A stretch of DNA of 6,896 nucleotides from Phosphoribacter sp035448065 (lineage in GTDB: Bacteria > Actinomycetota > Actinomycetes > Actinomycetales > Dermatophilaceae): assembly GCA_035448065.1 (NCBI GenBank), contig DAOTIG010000162.1, positions 1 through 6,896 of the forward strand, given 5' to 3'. Below the pieces are notes generated by a model that saw only the letters and a list, made by a program, of their open reading frames with translations, ran no database searches and was not told the origin of the DNA. The position numbers and the translations under genes were made by a program. Shown here in pieces: positions 4,874 to 6,896 of this stretch. Within the stretch, counting starts at the first letter, position 1; the number at the start of each line of letters is the position of its first letter.

Positions 4874-6859
4874 ATGGCCAACCGACTCGCGGCGGCGACC
4901 AGCCCCTACCTGCTGCAGCACGCCGACAACCCGGTCGACTGGTGGGAGTGGGGCGACGAGGCCTTCGCGGAGGCCCGCCGACGGGACGTGCCGGTGCTGC
5001 TCTCGGTCGGGTATGCCGCGTGTCACTGGTGCCATGTCATGGCCCACGAGTCCTTCCAGGACGAGCAGGTCGCGGCGGCGCTCGCCGACGGCTTCGTCGC
5101 GATCAAGGTCGACCGTGAGGAGCGACCGGACGTCGACGCGATCTACATGACGGCGACGACCGCGCTCACCGGCCAGGGTGGCTGGCCGATGACGGTGCTC
5201 ATGACCGCCGAGGGTGAGCCCTTCTGGGCCGGGACCTACCTGCCCCGGGGTGCCTTCCTCGCGCTGCTCGCGTCGGCCCGCGAGGCGTGGCGGAGCCGCC
5301 GGGCCGAGGTCGACGACAGCAGCGCGCGGATCGCCGAGGCGGTGCGGGCGGCGGTCGCACCGACTCCCCCGCAGCCGATCACTGAGCAGACCTGCACCGT
5401 TGCGCTGCAACGACTTGCCGGCTCCTTCGACCGGGTCAACGGGGGCTTCGGCCGAGCACCGAAGTTCCCGCCGTCGATGGTGCTCGAGTTCCTGCTGCGC
5501 CACCACGCCCGCACCGGCTCGGCCGCCGCGCTGGCCATGGTGGACGCGACCTGCACGGCGATGGCGCGCGGAGGCATGTACGACCAGCTCGGCGGTGGCT
5601 TCGCCCGCTATGCCGTGGACGCCGAGTGGGTGGTGCCGCACTTCGAGAAGATGCTCTACGACAACGCTCTGCTCGCCCGGGTCTATGGACACCTTTGGCG
5701 GGCAACGGGATCCGCGCTCGCCGAGCGGATCGCGCGGGAGACGTGCGACCTCATCGTCCGAGACCTCGGCACGCGCGAGGGCGGCTTCGCGGCCTCGCTC
5801 GACGCCGACACCGAGGGGGTGGAGGGGCTGACCTACGCCTGGTCCCCCGCCGAGCTCGTCGAGGTGCTCGGCGCCGAGGACGGCTCCCGTGCCGCCGCGC
5901 TGCTTGAGGTGACCGAGGCCGGCACCTTCGAGCACGGCCGCTCGACGCTGCAGCTGCGGTCCGACCCCGACGATCCCGAGTGGTGGGCGCACACCCGCGG
6001 GCGGCTCCTCAAGGCTCGCGGCCGCCGACCGCAGCCCGCTCGGGACGACAAGGTGGTCACCGCGTGGAACGGCCTGGCGATCGCCGCGCTCGCCGACGTG
6101 GGAGCACTGCTTGGCCACCCGGCATACGTCGCAAACGCTTGCACCGCAGCGGAGTTGGTGATGACGCGGCACCTCGTCGACGGTCGGTTGCGACGGGCGT
6201 CCCGGGACGGGGTGGTGGGCTCCGCGCTCGCGGTGGCCGACGACCACGGCGACCTCGCCGAGGGGCTGCTCGCCCTGCACCAGGCCACCGGAGCTGCGCG
6301 CTGGCTGGCCGCGGCGGGCGAGCTCCTCGACAGCGCCCTCGAGCGCTATGCCGCGGGGGACGGCGCCTTCCACGACACCCCGGACGACGGCGAGCGGCTG
6401 GTCGCCCGGCCGCACTCGGCGGCCGACAATGCGGAGCCGTCGGGGCAGTCGGCCCTCGCCGGGGCGCTGCTCACCTATGGCGCGCTCACCGGCTCACCAC
6501 GTCACCTGGCGGCCGCAGACGCTGCCCTCGAGGTCGCTGGGTCGATCGCCGAGCGCGAGCCCCGGTTCGCCGGCTGGACCCTTGCGGTGGCCGAGGCCAG
6601 GCTGGCCGGTCCGCTCCAGGTGGCGGTCGTCGGCACGGGCGAGCGCGCCGCGCAGCTGCTGCGGGTCGCCCGGGCGAGCGCCGCTCCCGGCCTCGTAGCC
6701 GTCGCCGGCGAGCCCGACGCGCCGGGTCTGCCGTTGCTCGAGGGGCGCCCGCTCGTCGACGGTAAGCCCGCGGCATACGTCTGCCGTGGCTTCGTCTGCG
6801 AGCGGCCGATCACCGACCCTGAGCGGCTGCGCGTGGCCCTGGCCACCGGGGATCCGTAG
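4874..6859 (+). CDS. DUF255/YyaL family protein: thioredoxin-like domain plus six-hairpin barrel domain
   Basis: The 661-residue protein belongs to the COG1331 family (bacterial YyaL, animal SPATA20). Its biochemical role is not established; a redox role linked to sugar or glycan handling has been guessed from the domains. Residues 1-165 form the DUF255/DsbH-like thioredoxin domain: NRLAAATSPYLLQHADNPVDWW at the start, active site C50-H-W-C53, DREERPDVD at 80-88, and the cis-Pro motif GGWP with Pro105. The rest matches the (alpha/alpha)6-barrel half, with conserved NGGFGRAPKFP (189-199), HFEKMLYDN (256-264), DADTEGVEG (310-318) and KVVTAWNG (393-400). There is no signal peptide or membrane segment, so it is cytoplasmic. 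Length is near the family norm and all motifs are intact. It follows the lipoprotein gene on the same strand but probably has its own promoter. The stop is TAG at 6857. Confidence 0.95.
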   Translation: MANRLAAATSPYLLQHADNPVDWWEWGDEAFAEARRRDVPVLLSVGYAACHWCHVMAHESFQDEQVAAALADGFVAIKVDREERPDVDAIYMTATTALTGQGGWPMTVLMTAEGEPFWAGTYLPRGAFLALLASAREAWRSRRAEVDDSSARIAEAVRAAVAPTPPQPITEQTCTVALQRLAGSFDRVNGGFGRAPKFPPSMVLEFLLRHHARTGSAAALAMVDATCTAMARGGMYDQLGGGFARYAVDAEWVVPHFEKMLYDNALLARVYGHLWRATGSALAERIARETCDLIVRDLGTREGGFAASLDADTEGVEGLTYAWSPAELVEVLGAEDGSRAAALLEVTEAGTFEHGRSTLQLRSDPDDPEWWAHTRGRLLKARGRRPQPARDDKVVTAWNGLAIAALADVGALLGHPAYVANACTAAELVMTRHLVDGRLRRASRDGVVGSALAVADDHGDLAEGLLALHQATGAARWLAAAGELLDSALERYAAGDGAFHDTPDDGERLVARPHSAADNAEPSGQSALAGALLTYGALTGSPRHLAAADAALEVAGSIAEREPRFAGWTLAVAEARLAGPLQVAVVGTGERAAQLLRVARASAAPGLVAVAGEPDAPGLPLLEGRPLVDGKPAAYVCRGFVCERPITDPERLRVALATGDP

Positions 6860-6896
6860 CGGAGGATCGCGGCGAGGGTGGTCCACTCGGCGAGGG
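6860..6896. other. No supported feature after the DUF255 gene
   Basis: The last 37 bases hold no start codon with a ribosome site and no terminator with a U-run. A minus-strand gene could begin to the right and end near here, but I cannot identify one from so little sequence. Confidence 0.4.

Larger units (their letters stand above)
1783..6778. repeat. Dispersed octamer CGGCATAC, eight copies
   Basis: Plus-strand copies begin at 2100, 4156, 4502, 6120 and 6771. Minus-strand copies (GTATGCCG) begin at 1783, 3929 and 5011. Six of the eight are preceded by G. None lies in infB, rimP or nusA. Two further near-copies, TATGCCG, lie near 5610 and 6348. Most fall in coding DNA as GCA-TAC or TAT-GCC (Ala-Tyr or Tyr-Ala), but one encodes His-Thr and one overlaps the ATG at 3931. 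The entry spans the first to the last copy; the role is unknown. Confidence 0.6.

Noticed and set aside
3814..4881. Upstream in-frame extension of rimP (minus strand)
   Set aside because: The extension is Arg/Gly-rich, lies opposite the lipoprotein gene, and rimP has a perfect Shine-Dalgarno before the ATG at 3813.
4718..6415. Minus-strand open frame of 565 codons
   Set aside because: It lies opposite the well-conserved DUF255 gene, which carries all its family motifs; the antisense product has no recognisable domain.
6851..6868. Inverted repeat GATCC/GGATC at the DUF255 stop as a terminator
   Set aside because: The stem is only 5 bp with an 8-base loop and no U-run follows, so it is not distinguishable from chance.

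Overview
The window reads as chromosomal core DNA from a high-G+C actinobacterium. By eye it is roughly 70% G+C or more, codon third positions are mostly G or C, and NusA lacks the C-terminal repeats of the gammaproteobacterial protein. The very long Ala/Pro- then Gly/Pro/Arg-rich N-terminal part of IF2 and a DUF4439-type lipoprotein divergent from rimP also fit Actinomycetota. A Micrococcales member, perhaps Intrasporangiaceae, is my guess; the family is inference only.

Positions 1-3813 (minus strand) hold the conserved nusA-infB transcription/translation operon. In transcription order it is rimP (30S maturation), nusA (transcription elongation/termination factor), rnpM/ylxR (RNase P modulator) and infB (translation initiation factor IF2). 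rimP and nusA overlap by one base. The rnpM and infB leaders both carry strong inverted repeats. infB runs off the left edge in the middle of its GTPase domain; 538 codons are present from a GTG start at 1614.

Positions 3814-3915 form a short divergent promoter region. Minus-strand signals serve rimP (good Shine-Dalgarno, -10-like hexamer) and a plus-strand -10-like hexamer serves the opposite gene. Positions 3916-4839 (plus) encode a probable Tat-exported lipoprotein with a DUF4439 ferritin-like domain. After a 34-bp gap, positions 4874-6859 (plus) encode a complete DUF255/YyaL-type protein, a thioredoxin-like domain fused to an (alpha/alpha)6-barrel-like domain. Both plus-strand genes look leaderless: a TANNNT-like hexamer ends exactly six bases before each start codon. 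The last 37 bases show no gene I can support.

I do not see a new multi-gene system here. The points most worth checking are: a strongly over-represented octamer, CGGCATAC, seen 8 times and absent from infB, nusA and rimP; mutually exclusive hairpins that may mask the infB ribosome binding site; a 16-base perfect palindrome between nusA and the conserved part of rnpM; and an acidic 41-residue tail on RimP.
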